Of a stretch of 64,000 nucleotides of DNA, positions 25,388 through 34,753 are shown in pieces. How positions within the stretch are numbered: the stretch's first letter is position 1; each line of letters begins with the position of its first letter. A model generated the notes under the pieces. The model worked only from the letters and a program-made list of their open reading frames with translations. It did no database searches and was not told where the DNA came from. A program made the translations under genes and the position numbers. Source of the stretch: Colwellia sp. TT2012 (GTDB lineage Bacteria > Pseudomonadota > Gammaproteobacteria > Enterobacterales > Alteromonadaceae); NCBI RefSeq assembly GCF_001440345.1, contig NZ_LJYX01000014.1, forward strand, positions 1 to 64,000, read 5' to 3'.

Positions 25388-25528
25388 ATAATAATTCTAT
25401 TCCTTAATCCTAGACTTATTGCGCTCAATAAATATAGGTATAGCTAAGTGTACTGATAACATTAAAATTATGATGTATATAGTATAACTTTAATGTTATT
25501 TTTTTACAGCATAAGCATTGATAAGTGA

Positions 25529-26350
25529 TTACCAGTGAATCGGATCAACTTTGTAGTAATTTGTTAATTGGCGATACAGCTCAGGATGTTCTTGAGAGAA
25601 CTGTGTAGATTTTTCAAAAAACACTTCACTGACTACGGCAAAAAACTCTGCTGGCTCGGTAGCGCCATAATAGTCAAATATTGATGGCGTGCCTGAGGCA
25701 GCTTGCCTTTTAAGCATTTCAAATTGTTGTGAAAATATTTTAGACCAGCATTGATAACTTTGTCCTTTTCCTAAAATAGGCGCGCCATTAGCCTTACCAT
25801 TCTCCTGATCCAGTTGATGGGCGAATTCATGAATGACCACATTGTGACCATCATTAGGTAATTCTGCGCCGTGTACGCTGTCTTGCCACGATAATACTAT
25901 CTTGCCAAAGTCCCAAGACTCACCTGATAAGGCAACCCTTTTGGTGTATCTAGTCCCATCAGGGTTTAGTTGGCTCTGCTCTTTAATAAACGCACTTGGG
26001 TACACTAAAATGGTTTTTAATTTTGGGTAATAATCGGTTTTTCTATTGAGCAGCAATAAACAGGCTTGCGCCGCTATGGTAATTTTAATTTCATCGGTGA
26101 TTTTAACGCCATTACAGCCAATGAAGGTTTTTTCTGCAATAAAAACTTGTATATGTTGCTTTAGCTGCAGCTGTAAATCCGTTGGCATTTGCCTAAAATA
26201 AGGCATTCTTTGCTGGATTATTTTTCGCCATTGCTTTTTAAACGGTAAGCTTCTGAGCTGATCGCGCTTATATTCACGCCAATACGGTTTTGCCATTAAA
26301 TAACCAATGATGGCAACAGCAATGAACAAGGGTAAAAAAGTAGCTAACAT
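25529..26350 (-). CDS. mtfA: Zinc metallopeptidase MtfA (M90)
   Basis: 273 residues with an N-terminal membrane anchor (residues 1-20). Catalytic zinc motif HEFAHQLD (about 172-179) and downstream PAEFFAVVSEVFFE, which supplies the third ligand, match MtfA, as does YPSAFI plus the SGESWDFGKIVLSW stretch. In E. coli MtfA binds the Mlc repressor and regulates ptsG. Here it stands alone, without a ptsG or mlc nearby. Confidence 0.9.
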   Translation of the reverse strand: MLATFLPLFIAVAIIGYLMAKPYWREYKRDQLRSLPFKKQWRKIIQQRMPYFRQMPTDLQLQLKQHIQVFIAEKTFIGCNGVKITDEIKITIAAQACLLLLNRKTDYYPKLKTILVYPSAFIKEQSQLNPDGTRYTKRVALSGESWDFGKIVLSWQDSVHGAELPNDGHNVVIHEFAHQLDQENGKANGAPILGKGQSYQCWSKIFSQQFEMLKRQAASGTPSIFDYYGATEPAEFFAVVSEVFFEKSTQFSQEHPELYRQLTNYYKVDPIHW

Positions 26351-26662
26351 AAACAGCCTTACAGAGTGAACATGAATAATAGCTTGGTACGTTTTGGGAA
26401 GATTTCAAGGCTTAAAGGTTTTAAAAATAATAATACGACTGAATACCGTGGCAGAAAACAGCGCCTTATATCTTGGTTTTTAACCAAAAATGTTGCTGAA
26501 AATCGTTGCTAATAGCAGTACTAATTTACCCGTATTGATAAATTAGCATGATTTATTTACTGAAAGGCTATAGCCACGCTACTTGAAGCTGCATTTTCAG
26601 GTGGTTTGGCTATATATTAAGCTTTAACGTCTTAACGTTAGCATTATTTACCTATTTGCTGA
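26351..26662. other. Intergenic region, no gene seen
   Basis: 312 bp between mtfA and the 3' end of the chemotaxis receptor gene. No gene or strong terminator; CACGCTACTTGAAGCTGC.. carries no clear symmetry. Confidence 0.4.
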
Positions 26663-28208
26663 TTATTTAAAGGTGGTACTTAAACCCTCTATTAACTCAG
26701 CACTTTTATTGACTTCAATACCACAGTTATTGACCTGCTCAGCTAAATCCGCATTGTTTTTCGAGATACCGTCTATGGTGATAATGCTCTGATTGATTTG
26801 ATTAGCGACAACACTTTGCTCCTCAGTTGCCGTTGCTATTTGCTATTTGCGCGGTCATATCACTTACCATATTGACATTAGTGATAACATTTTCCATTGC
26901 TGCCGTTATTTTCATGGTGTCTTGTGAGCATTCTTCGGCATTAGCTTTACTGGCCAACATTACCTTACTCCATTGCTGTAAGGTTGTTTGTAACGCTTGT
27001 ACCGACGTTTCAATTTGCACGGTAGCACCTTGGGTTCTACTTGCTAAGGTTCTTACTTCATCGGCTACCACGGCAAAACCACGGCCTTGTTCACCGGCCC
27101 TTGCTGCCTCAATAGCCGCATTTAAAGCCAGTAGATTCGTTTGGTCGGCAATACCTTGTATTTCAGACATAATGACAGAAATTTTATCGACATCCTTAAC
27201 TAACTCAAGAGCACTTTCTGCGGCTATGCCAACGTCGTCTGCTAGCGTAATTATTTTAGCCTGGGTTACTTTAGTGATCTCAATATTTTGCTGACATTCA
27301 TCTTGAATATGAACCATTTTATCATGAGTGTTTGTGGTATTGGTACTCACCTCATCTATGGTGGCGCTCATTTGAGTAATTGCTGTGGCAAACTGTGCCA
27401 GATGAGAGTTTTCCTCATGTATGCCTTCGAGCATATTATTAGCGGCTTGTTCAAGTTCAGTCGCTACTTTTAGCAAACCTCGGCCTGAATCTTTACTGCG
27501 CCCTAAAATGGTGTTTATTCTTGCTTTATATAACTCTGCGGGGTAATTAATGATGCTGGTTAAGCCTTTACCTGAAAATATGAATCGAGAGGGGCTATCA
27601 AGCGCTATTTTGGTCTGTGCCGCTACCTTTGGAAAAACAAACAACTCCTCGGTAAAAATGATAAAAATGGATCCAATTGTGGTCAATAAAATAGCCGTTG
27701 ATATTAATGGTGCTGAATACTGCCAGTTTGCTATACAAGCAAGCAGGATGACAACGGCAGCAATGATACGTTTTAGACCCGTGTTGGCATTAAAATCTAC
27801 TACGGATTTACCCTTATTAAATCCGTCATATAACTGCTGAGCTTTTTGCTTTTGACTATCGGTTGGCTTAGTTCTTACTGACTGATAACCGACAACTTTA
27901 TTGTTTTCATATAACGGGGTTATATAGGCATCAACCCAGTAAAAACCACCGGTTTTGCAACGATTTTTAACCATGCCACGCCAAGAGTCACCTCGCTTTA
28001 GCTTTTGCCATAAATCAGCAAAAGCCTGCTTAGGCATACTGGTATGACGAACTATATTATGATGTTGGCCAACCAACTCAGCTAGGGAGTAACCTGAGAC
28101 ACGACAAAACTCATCATTAGCGTAGGTTATTCGGCCATCGAGGTCGGTGATGGAGACAAGTTGTTCGGATTCTGAAAAGGTTATTTCATTTGAGGAAGTA
28201 TGGTTCAT
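26663..28208 (-). pseudogene. PAS-type methyl-accepting chemotaxis protein, frameshifted
   Basis: From ATG 28208 ([13 protein letters not shown]) the frame encodes an Aer-like PAS domain ([20 protein letters not shown] .. [20 protein letters not shown]), one or two membrane helices (about 150-200) and the signalling hairpin tip [20 protein letters not shown]. It then breaks at DMTAQIA because CAAATAG is duplicated (near 26836). Removing one 7-bp copy restores [17 protein letters not shown] and a stop at 26663-26665. The stop after NSNGN removes the last 55 residues. Redox or energy taxis is the usual role; probably off or phase-variable. Confidence 0.85.
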
Positions 28209-28535
28209 TAAGATATATCCAAAAAAGTAAGCAGATAAAGTATTTTGAAAGCTAGAGTTTAGCTTAGTAATCAAATAATTATCGTTGGAGACCAATATTA
28301 AGCGCTTTTATTTGATATAGATCAACAAAGAACACCTTAATATAGTTATTACATCAAGGTGTTCTCTGTAAAGTGGTGATAATAGAACGTTATTTTTTGT
28401 CAACTTAAGCCCATATATTTAATTCTAGCCATTAAAAAAACACAGGCTAATAATACCATACCGTGACAAGCTATAGAGAATGGTGCAATCGTCACTAACT
28501 TTTGCGCTAGTTCAACCGCTACTTCATAGGGCTGG

Positions 28536-29993
28536 CTAATTATTTAAGCCACCCATACACAAATATTTAATTTCTAAATAATCGTCTAAACCGTACTTTG
28601 AACCTTCACGGCCATTACCCGATTGCTTAACGCCACCAAACGGTGCTGCGGCATTAGAAATTATGCCTTCGTTGATACCAATCATACCGAACGCCAATCC
28701 TTCCGCGACCCGCCAAACTCGGCCGATATCACGTGAATAAAAATAAGCCGCTAAGCCATATTCAGTATCATTTGCCATCGCTATTACTTCGGCTTCAGTG
28801 TCAAAGGCAATAATAGGTGATACTGGGCCAAATATTTCATTGGCAGCAATGGGCATATCGTTGGTAACATTGGTTAAAATGGTTGCTTGGTAGAAGTTAT
28901 CTCCAGCGGGATCTTTTTTACCACCCGTGATTAATGTCGCTCCAGCGGCAATAGACTGACTTACTAAGCTTGCCACATCACTGACCGCTTGCGCCGAAAT
29001 CATCGGCCCTATGGTTACACCGTCAACTAAACCATCACCTAGGGTTAAGCCACTAACCGCTTGAGCGAATTTTTCAGTAAATTGTGCCAGCACAGCTTGT
29101 TGTACAAAAATACGGTTGGTGCAGACACACGTTTGTCCCGCATTACGGTATTTAGACGCCATAGCGCCCTGCACTGCGGCATCAATATCGGCATCATCAA
29201 AAACAATAAAGGGTGCATTGCCACCTAGTTCCATTGATACTTTTTTAACGGTAGTAGCACATTGGCTCAGTAATATTTTGCCCACTGGCGTTGAGCCAGT
29301 AAAGGTGAATTTTGCGATATCCGGGTGTTGTGTTAACACTTCGCCCATGCCGAGCGCATCTTCACCAACAACCACATTAAAGACTCCCGCTGGAATACCC
29401 GCTCTTTCAGCAAGCTCTGCCATGGCAAGCGCAGAAAGTGGCGTTTGATTTGCTGGGCGTACCACAAAAGTACAACCGGCCGCCAATGCCGCCGCCGCTT
29501 TTCGGGCAATCATGGCGTTAGGAAAATTCCATGGGGTAATTGAGGCAACAACGCCAACCGGCTGCTTAATGACTATAATGCGTTTGTCGTTTGATGGCGC
29601 AGGAATAGTATCACCATAAACACGTTTACCTTCCTCAGCAAACCACTCAATAAAAGAAGCACCATAGGCAATTTCCCCCTTAGCTTCAGCTAAAGGTTTA
29701 CCTTGTTCTAAGGTGAGAATACGGCCTAAATCATCTTGATTTTCCATGATGAGATCAAACCAGTTACGCAATAAAGTCGCTCTTTGGTTAGCTGATTTTG
29801 CCGACCACATGGCTAATGCCTCTTTAGCGGCTTTAACCGCAAGTTTGGTTTCAACCACGCCGGCATTGCTGACCTTGATAATTTCTGTGCCATTAGCTGG
29901 GTTGGTCACGGAAAACTCAGTGGCACTGCTATGCCAGCTGCCATTGATATAAGAAAAGTTTTTCAATAATTGTTTATCTACTAAGCCGAACAT
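28536..29993 (-). CDS. gabD: Succinate-semialdehyde dehydrogenase (NADP+)
   Basis: 485-residue aldehyde dehydrogenase. Visible: ITPWNFPNAMIARKAAAALA, FTGSTPVGKILL (NAD(P) loop), MELGGNAPFIVFDDADID (Glu) and NAGQTCVCTNRIFVQ (catalytic Cys at about 288). EIFGPVSPIIAF and PFGGVKQSGNGREGSKYG complete the core. Converts succinate semialdehyde to succinate in GABA degradation. AAGGA precedes the ATG. A dead LysR gene stands divergently upstream, the usual regulator position. No intact gabT is adjacent. Confidence 0.92.
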   Translation of the reverse strand: MFGLVDKQLLKNFSYINGSWHSSATEFSVTNPANGTEIIKVSNAGVVETKLAVKAAKEALAMWSAKSANQRATLLRNWFDLIMENQDDLGRILTLEQGKPLAEAKGEIAYGASFIEWFAEEGKRVYGDTIPAPSNDKRIIVIKQPVGVVASITPWNFPNAMIARKAAAALAAGCTFVVRPANQTPLSALAMAELAERAGIPAGVFNVVVGEDALGMGEVLTQHPDIAKFTFTGSTPVGKILLSQCATTVKKVSMELGGNAPFIVFDDADIDAAVQGAMASKYRNAGQTCVCTNRIFVQQAVLAQFTEKFAQAVSGLTLGDGLVDGVTIGPMISAQAVSDVASLVSQSIAAGATLITGGKKDPAGDNFYQATILTNVTNDMPIAANEIFGPVSPIIAFDTEAEVIAMANDTEYGLAAYFYSRDIGRVWRVAEGLAFGMIGINEGIISNAAAPFGGVKQSGNGREGSKYGLDDYLEIKYLCMGGLNN

Positions 29994-30127
29994 AATGAGT
30001 CCTTAATAATTGTTTTGTCTATAACCCTATTGAAACCCATAACAAACTCAGATTAAATATAAAATATTAAATATTAAATATTAAACCTATTGTTTGAACT
30101 AGACCAAACTTATAGCGCGAGTTACTT

Positions 30128-30366
30128 ATGAAAAATACCGCCATCATTCCCAAGCCCGTAACTGAGTATGACTTACGCTTATTGCGAATTTTTAGCTCTG
30201 TCGTTGAATGCGGTGGTTTTGCTGCGCAGAGCTGGCATTAGGCATTACCCGCTCGACTATCAGTGTGCATAGGTCTAACTTAGCAACGCGGATGAAGTTA
30301 ACGCTATGTGGTCGAGGTGGTTTTTCCTTAACCGAAGATGGCCAAGCGGTGTACCTATCAGTTTAA
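30128..30366 (+). pseudogene. LysR-type regulator, N-terminal remnant
   Basis: Starts MKNTAIIPKPVTEYDLRLLR and IFSSVVECGGFAAQS, then needs frameshifts to give ELALGITRSTISVHRSNLATR and KLTLCGRGGFSLTEDGQAVY, the LysR helix-turn-helix and wing. Everything past residue 80 is absent, replaced by a repeat at 30416. Divergent from gabD, from which it is separated by 134 bp of AT-rich sequence, so it was likely its regulator. Confidence 0.8.
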
Positions 30367-30415
30367 CTTGTCCTTGGTGACAAAAACATCACCACGGGAA
30401 GTTAACAAGGTGATT

Positions 30416-30525
30416 TATACCACTTTCATTAAATTATTACTCACTTGTGCGGGTTAAAATACGCCATGCCAGCATTGCTCTCAATTCCAATAGCCAGCTA
30501 TTGCTCAATCGAGCGCCTTGCCCTG
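30416..30525. repeat. Dispersed palindromic repeat family 1, copy 1 (truncated)
   Basis: Carries the end TACCACTTTCATTAA and the central palindrome CAATAGCCAGCTATTG. Other copies at 33381, 38913, 43876 and 51776. Its inner end supplies the last codons of the gene 30505-30879 and the right end is missing. Confidence 0.85.
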
Positions 30526-30879
30526 ATTTATTTTTACTTTACCATTTCTTTCATACTTCAAAACGATACTCTTATCCGTACACCCTAAAATATCGATATT
30601 TATACGCTCTTCTTTAGATTGGCGTTTTATTTTTCTATCACCTATCTTGATTTCAATTTCGGGGGTAACAATAATCATTTCTGTGTTGCCCTTAAACATA
30701 ATAACTTCATGTCCTTGGGTTTGAACCATAAAAGACCAAGCTTTATTATCTACGTTTGCCCATCGTTTATTGAAAGTCTCAAATTTTTGTATGGAAGATG
30801 ACCAAGTTCCTTCTAATGATGGACAACAAAACCCAACACTGGGAATCATAAAAGATAAACATATTAATATTGTTTTCAT
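30505..30879 (-). CDS. Secreted protein of unknown function, tail made by a repeat
   Basis: 124 residues with a signal peptide (1-18, ending GFC-C, so possibly a lipoprotein or disulfide protein). The pattern CPSLEGTWSSSIQKFETFN .. IEIKIGDRKIKRQ .. VLKYERNG is beta-rich and lipocalin-like, family not certain. The last codons GKALD and the stop come from repeat family 1 (GGCAAGGCGCTCGATTGA), so the original C-terminus was cut off. An attC remnant lies 42 bp upstream, so it may be an escaped cassette gene. Confidence 0.6.
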   Translation of the reverse strand: MKTILICLSFMIPSVGFCCPSLEGTWSSSIQKFETFNKRWANVDNKAWSFMVQTQGHEVIMFKGNTEMIIVTPEIEIKIGDRKIKRQSKEERINIDILGCTDKSIVLKYERNGKVKINQGKALD

Positions 30880-30920
30880 ATCTAAAATCGAACACCTTAA
30901 TCGAATGTAATGAAGAGTAG

Positions 30921-30995
30921 CGAACGCCTAAATAACAGGCTAAGTAATGGTTGGTTATAATCGCGAAGCGATGGCCAACTGTTATTTGTCATTCA
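30921..30995 (-). repeat. Isolated attC remnant outside the array
   Basis: Plus-strand GAACGCCTAAATAACAGGC, then AAGTAATGGTTGG and GGCCAACTGTTATTTGTC follow the attC pattern at 6913. The R'' end is lost. It lies about 21 kb from the array's degenerate end and just upstream of the gene 30505-30879. Confidence 0.75.
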
Positions 30996-31179
30996 GATCA
31001 AGGAACACATTACACAGCAAGTTGGTTCATCTGAACGACTAGAATCACCACAAGCTGTCCGTGTTAATGCCAACGTTACGACTTATAATGTTTTCATATT
31101 CTTCTACAAATGTTTAATATATATGTATGATACAGTGCCACATGTCATTGCTCCACCGATGCTGAGTTACTTCATGTAA

Positions 31180-31848
31180 TTAAAAGTAGTTGCTGCTGGT
31201 CGCCCTAGTTTTACACCATCTATTTTTTTTAGCTAACGCTTCTTTTGTCTTTTCGCTTATGCGATTACGTTCAAACTCGGCAAAGGCTAGTTCAATGAAG
31301 TCCATTTTATCTGTAGATAGCCCTAACCAAGAAAGACAGATACCCGAATATTTCTTACCACCCTTAGCCGCAATTGCCTTTATATTTTGCAATGTGAAGT
31401 TAATGCTCTGACTCTTTTGAAGTGATTCCAAATGGCCAAGGTATAAACCAATGCTGATGATAAGTGATGCGGTAAAATCATTATCGTCGTTGTTTTTTAG
31501 AACGATGTTAAATTTAACAAGTGCAATATCAATTCCACAATCAAAGATCTTCTGTCATTTTTTAATACCCAGTCTTGATAATCTATCGGGTGATTCCAAG
31601 ACAAGTAAGGAAGCCTTTGGAATATCACCTCTTTCTGCGGATCTTATGAAGGAGCCTAACCCTGCACTTTCATCCAAATTAGCACGACTAAAACCACTAG
31701 CCGCATCTGTAAATACATCATTAGCAATGATATACTCTGGATAACTTTTTAAGAATTGCTTTGCTTGTTCAATTTGTCGCTCGATTCCCTTGCCGTTTTC
31801 GGCTTGCGTTTACGTTGAAACCCTTGAATATAAATAAGCCTTTTTCAT
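31180..31848 (-). pseudogene. Serine recombinase (resolvase family), two nonsense codons
   Basis: One continuous frame of 222 codons from ATG 31848. It reads KKAYLYSRVST (catalytic Ser motif), TAA, then TQAENGKGIERQIEQAKQFL .. FTDAASGFSRANLDESAGLG .. LVLESPDRLSRLG, TGA, and on to the HTH-like end ISEKTKEALAKKNRW. The YSRVST and LExxDRLSR motifs are those of resolvase/invertase N-terminal domains. Both stops fall in conserved parts, so it is inactive. It ends 27 bp from the divergent asnS start, and may be the trace of a mobile element. Confidence 0.85.
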
Positions 31849-31875
31849 ACCTGAACCCTTTGAGAATAAAGATTA

Positions 31876-33306
31876 ATGACAGATCTAATAACACAAAACA
31901 AGTTAAGTACTAAGCCATCAATCACTGATGTATTAGCGGGTAACTACCCTGTTAATGAAAGCATTACCGTCCACGGTTGGATTAGAACACGCCGTGACTC
32001 GAAAGCTGGTATTTCATTTTTAGCAATACATGACGGTTCATGTTTTGATGCTATTCAAGCCATAGTGCCAAGAGAACTCGACAATTATGACAGCGACATT
32101 CTTAAATTAACCACGGGCTGCTCAGTTAAAGTAACCGGTATTTTGGTTGAATCTCCTGGTAAAGGCCAAGCTTTTGAAATCCAAGCAACAGAAGTAGAAG
32201 TATTGGGTTTTGTTGAAGACCCGGATACTTACCCAATGGCAGCTAAACGTCATAGCATGGAGTTTTTACGCGAACAAGCACATTTACGGGCCCGTACTAA
32301 CATTGGTGGCGCAGTAGCCCGTGTACGTAACTGTTTAGCACAAGCTATCCACAGATTTTTGCATAATAAAGGCTATTTTTGGATTAGTACGCCACTTATC
32401 ACTGGCAGTGATTGTGAAGGGGCTGGCGAGATGTTCCGGGTAAGTACCTTAGATATGGAAAACTTACCCCTTACTGACGAAGGTAAAGTTGATTACAAAA
32501 AAGACTTCTTTGGTAAAGAGACATTTTTAACTGTCTCTGGTCAATTGAACGTAGAAACATATTGTAACGCTTTATCTAAAGTTTATACCTTTGGTCCTAC
32601 TTTTAGAGCAGAAAACTCTAATACCAGCCGTCATTTAGCTGAGTTTTGGATGATTGAGCCGGAAATCGCTTTTGCTAATTTATCGGATGCGGCTGATTTA
32701 GCCGAAGAAATGCTTAAGTATGTCTTAAAAGCAGTATTAGACGAACGCGCTGATGATATGGCTTTCTTCCAACAACGTGTTGATAAAACAGTGATTGAGC
32801 GATTAAATTCTGTCATTAATACTGACTTTGTCCGTCTTGAGTACACTGACGCTATCACTATTTTAGAGAACTGCGGTAAGAAATTTGAAAACCCAGTCGC
32901 TTGGGGCATAGATTTAAACTCTGAACATGAACGTTACCTCGCTGAAGAGCATTTTAACGGCCCAGTGATTTTACAAAACTATCCGAAAGATATTAAATCT
33001 TTTTATATGCGTTTAAATGACGATGGTAAAACGGTTGCCGCCATGGACATTCTGGCCCCTGGTATTGGTGAAATTATTGGTGGTAGTCAACGTGAAGAAC
33101 GTCTTGACGTATTAGATAGCCGCTTAGAAGAAATGGGCTTAGATATTGCTGATTACGGTTGGTATCGTGATCTTCGTCGTTACGGCACTGTGCCTCACGC
33201 AGGTTTTGGTCTAGGTTTTGAGCGTTTAGTAGCGTATGCCACAGGTATGCAAAACGTTCGTGACGTGATCCCATTCCCAAGAACACCGAATAGTGCAACG
33301 TTTTAA
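31876..33306 (+). CDS. asnS: Asparaginyl-tRNA synthetase
   Basis: 476 residues. N-terminal anticodon-binding OB fold ([20 protein letters not shown]), class II motif 2 [20 protein letters not shown] (about 230-250) and motif 3 [16 protein letters not shown] near the end. [12 protein letters not shown] and SGQLNVETY match bacterial AsnRS, not AspRS. Charges tRNA-Asn in the cytosol. Core gene with its own terminator at 33324-33350; the serine-recombinase remnant sits right before it. Confidence 0.97.
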   Translation: MTDLITQNKLSTKPSITDVLAGNYPVNESITVHGWIRTRRDSKAGISFLAIHDGSCFDAIQAIVPRELDNYDSDILKLTTGCSVKVTGILVESPGKGQAFEIQATEVEVLGFVEDPDTYPMAAKRHSMEFLREQAHLRARTNIGGAVARVRNCLAQAIHRFLHNKGYFWISTPLITGSDCEGAGEMFRVSTLDMENLPLTDEGKVDYKKDFFGKETFLTVSGQLNVETYCNALSKVYTFGPTFRAENSNTSRHLAEFWMIEPEIAFANLSDAADLAEEMLKYVLKAVLDERADDMAFFQQRVDKTVIERLNSVINTDFVRLEYTDAITILENCGKKFENPVAWGIDLNSEHERYLAEEHFNGPVILQNYPKDIKSFYMRLNDDGKTVAAMDILAPGIGEIIGGSQREERLDVLDSRLEEMGLDIADYGWYRDLRRYGTVPHAGFGLGFERLVAYATGMQNVRDVIPFPRTPNSATF

Positions 33307-33323
33307 GGTTACCTTAAAAACAG

Positions 33324-33350
33324 AAAAAGGCGACTTATGTCGCCTTTTTT
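33324..33350 (+). terminator. Rho-independent terminator after asnS
   Basis: Stem AAAAAGGCGAC / GTCGCCTTTTT with a four-base loop and a T run, 18 bp after the asnS stop. Confidence 0.92.
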
Positions 33351-33380
33351 ATTGCTAATTTTTAATTGCTTACTGTCGGT

Positions 33381-33533
33381 TATACCAGTTCCATTAAGTT
33401 TGTGATCTCAGGAAAAATAGATTAAAGCAAGGCGCTCGATTGACCAATAGCTGGCTATTGGCATTGAGAGCAACGCCGCCTTGGCGCATTTTAACCCGCA
33501 CAAGTGGGCAATAATTTAATGAAATTGGTATTA
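33381..33533. repeat. Dispersed palindromic repeat family 1, copy 2
   Basis: Full-length copy with ends TACCAGTTCCATTAA and TTAATGAAATTGGTA, with the centre CAATAGCTGGCTATTG. Its last bases form the stop codon of the nitroreductase gene (33531-33533). Confidence 0.9.
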
Positions 33534-34127
33534 GTTCCAATAAGTAACATTAGCTTGGAAATCTTTAGCCGGTTTACAGTGTGGCGTTTTTTCTGGCGTG
33601 CCTAGATATAAGAAACCGGTAATATCATTGCCCTCAGACAGCCCTAAACCGGTTTTCACTGTTTGATTATAAGCTAAGTCACCGGTACGCCACATAGCAC
33701 CATAGCCCAACGAAAAAGCGGCCATTTGCATGGCTTGTGCACAACAACCTGCGGCAATCAATTGTTCTTGTTGAGGAACTTTATTATGCTCAACATATTG
33801 AGTTGAGATAACAATCATCATTGGCGCTCTAAAAGGCATTTTCGCTACTTTCGCTATTTTTTCATTAAAGGCATCTTCATCTATACAAGTACTCTCAAGG
33901 AGGCCTGCTTTAGTGGCTAGATCAATGGTGGTAGCTTTAACGTAAAGATCGCTTAATCGTTGTAAACCTGGTCCGCTAATAACATGGAAATGCCAAGGTT
34001 TTAAGCCCGCGTGATCGGGGACTCGCATGCCCGCAGACAATAATATTGATAAATCGGCGTCATTTGGCGCGGGATCAGTTAACATTGGTGTTGACTGGCG
34101 TTGCAATAGTAATTCAATAGCGTCCAT
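33531..34127 (-). CDS. Nitroreductase-family NAD(P)H flavoprotein (YdjA-like)
   Basis: 198 residues with FMN-binding features of the short YdjA class. MDAIELLLQRQSTP at the start, RVPDHAGLKPWHFHV and RAPMMIVISTQ follow, then AAGCCAQAMQMAAFSLGYGA and MWRTGDLAYNQTV. GLSEGNDITGFLYLG closes the fold. Likely reduces nitro or quinone compounds using NADPH, with a bound FMN in a dimer. The palindromic repeat is inserted exactly at its stop codon. Single gene. Confidence 0.88.
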   Translation of the reverse strand: MDAIELLLQRQSTPMLTDPAPNDADLSILLSAGMRVPDHAGLKPWHFHVISGPGLQRLSDLYVKATTIDLATKAGLLESTCIDEDAFNEKIAKVAKMPFRAPMMIVISTQYVEHNKVPQQEQLIAAGCCAQAMQMAAFSLGYGAMWRTGDLAYNQTVKTGLGLSEGNDITGFLYLGTPEKTPHCKPAKDFQANVTYWN

Positions 34128-34465
34128 AAAATACTTCTAACAAGAGTTATGGTAGAAGTTTATCGTTAAGCTGAGACCAAATCAATTAAGTTTATTCTCA
34201 GCTAAGACTGGTCAGCAGTTGGCAACAAATAAATGTCATCTATATTGAGGACTTTAGTGGCTGTATCGCCCTAGCATGACCCTTGGCACGCTAACCTCAA
34301 TAATTTAGTGAAAATAAATTTATCCCACAAAGGCGTTATTTATACTTGACTTCATTTTGCTCTAGCGCCACTATTCGAGCTAACAGAACTGTACCTATGT
34401 AACCTAGATTCAAACTCTAGCTTAGCCATAAGATAACTTAATATAACTTACTATAAAGAAAAGCA
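34128..34465. other. Intergenic region, no gene seen
   Basis: 338 bp upstream of the nitroreductase start and before the small frame at 34466. AT-rich; no known repeat or clear promoter. Confidence 0.4.
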
Positions 34466-34597
34466 ATGCCAAGCAACTTACTCGCCATGATCAATACTCG
34501 AAACCCCAAAGCAATCGCTATTAGCAATCTGCTTGTGGTCAATCGAATGTGGCTAGTTAAACGCCAGTTAAATTGGCCAGTCACTGCGCAGCATTAA
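34466..34597 (+). CDS. Possible small protein, 43 residues
   Basis: ATG at 34466 with AAAGAAAAG just upstream, encoding MPSNLLAMINTRNPKAIAIS, then NLLVVNRMWLVKRQLNW and VTAQH. A strong Rho-independent terminator follows 40 bp later (34636-34672), so some transcript ends here. It could be a small protein or the terminator of a small RNA. No family recognised. Confidence 0.4.
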   Translation: MPSNLLAMINTRNPKAIAISNLLVVNRMWLVKRQLNWPVTAQH

Positions 34598-34635
34598 AAA
34601 TTTATAGTTAATCGAGTCATTAATTAGTTCACTTT

Positions 34636-34672
34636 TAAAGCCGCAGAAATCATCTCTTGCGGCTTTTTTGTT
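34636..34672 (+). terminator. Rho-independent terminator
   Basis: Stem AAGCCGCA / TGCGGCTT with a 12-base loop, followed by a T-rich tract TTTTTGTTTT. Confidence 0.85.
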
Positions 34673-34753
34673 TTACCCCCTTCCCGACAAAAAACCGTAA
34701 TAGTCTGCTTTCGCTTTAAAACAAAAATTTTAAACGCAACAAAGGAGAGAAAA

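Noticed and set aside
28440..28535. GabT-like remnant downstream of gabD
   Set aside because: The frame PYEVAVELAQKLVTIAPFS is suggestive, but too short and mixed to claim.
31451..31744. Plus-strand frame opposite the serine recombinase
   Set aside because: Shadow of the recombinase gene; the minus frame has the known motifs.
31810..31812. Read-through of stops in the recombinase
   Set aside because: Two different stops in conserved parts and no signal for suppression or recoding.
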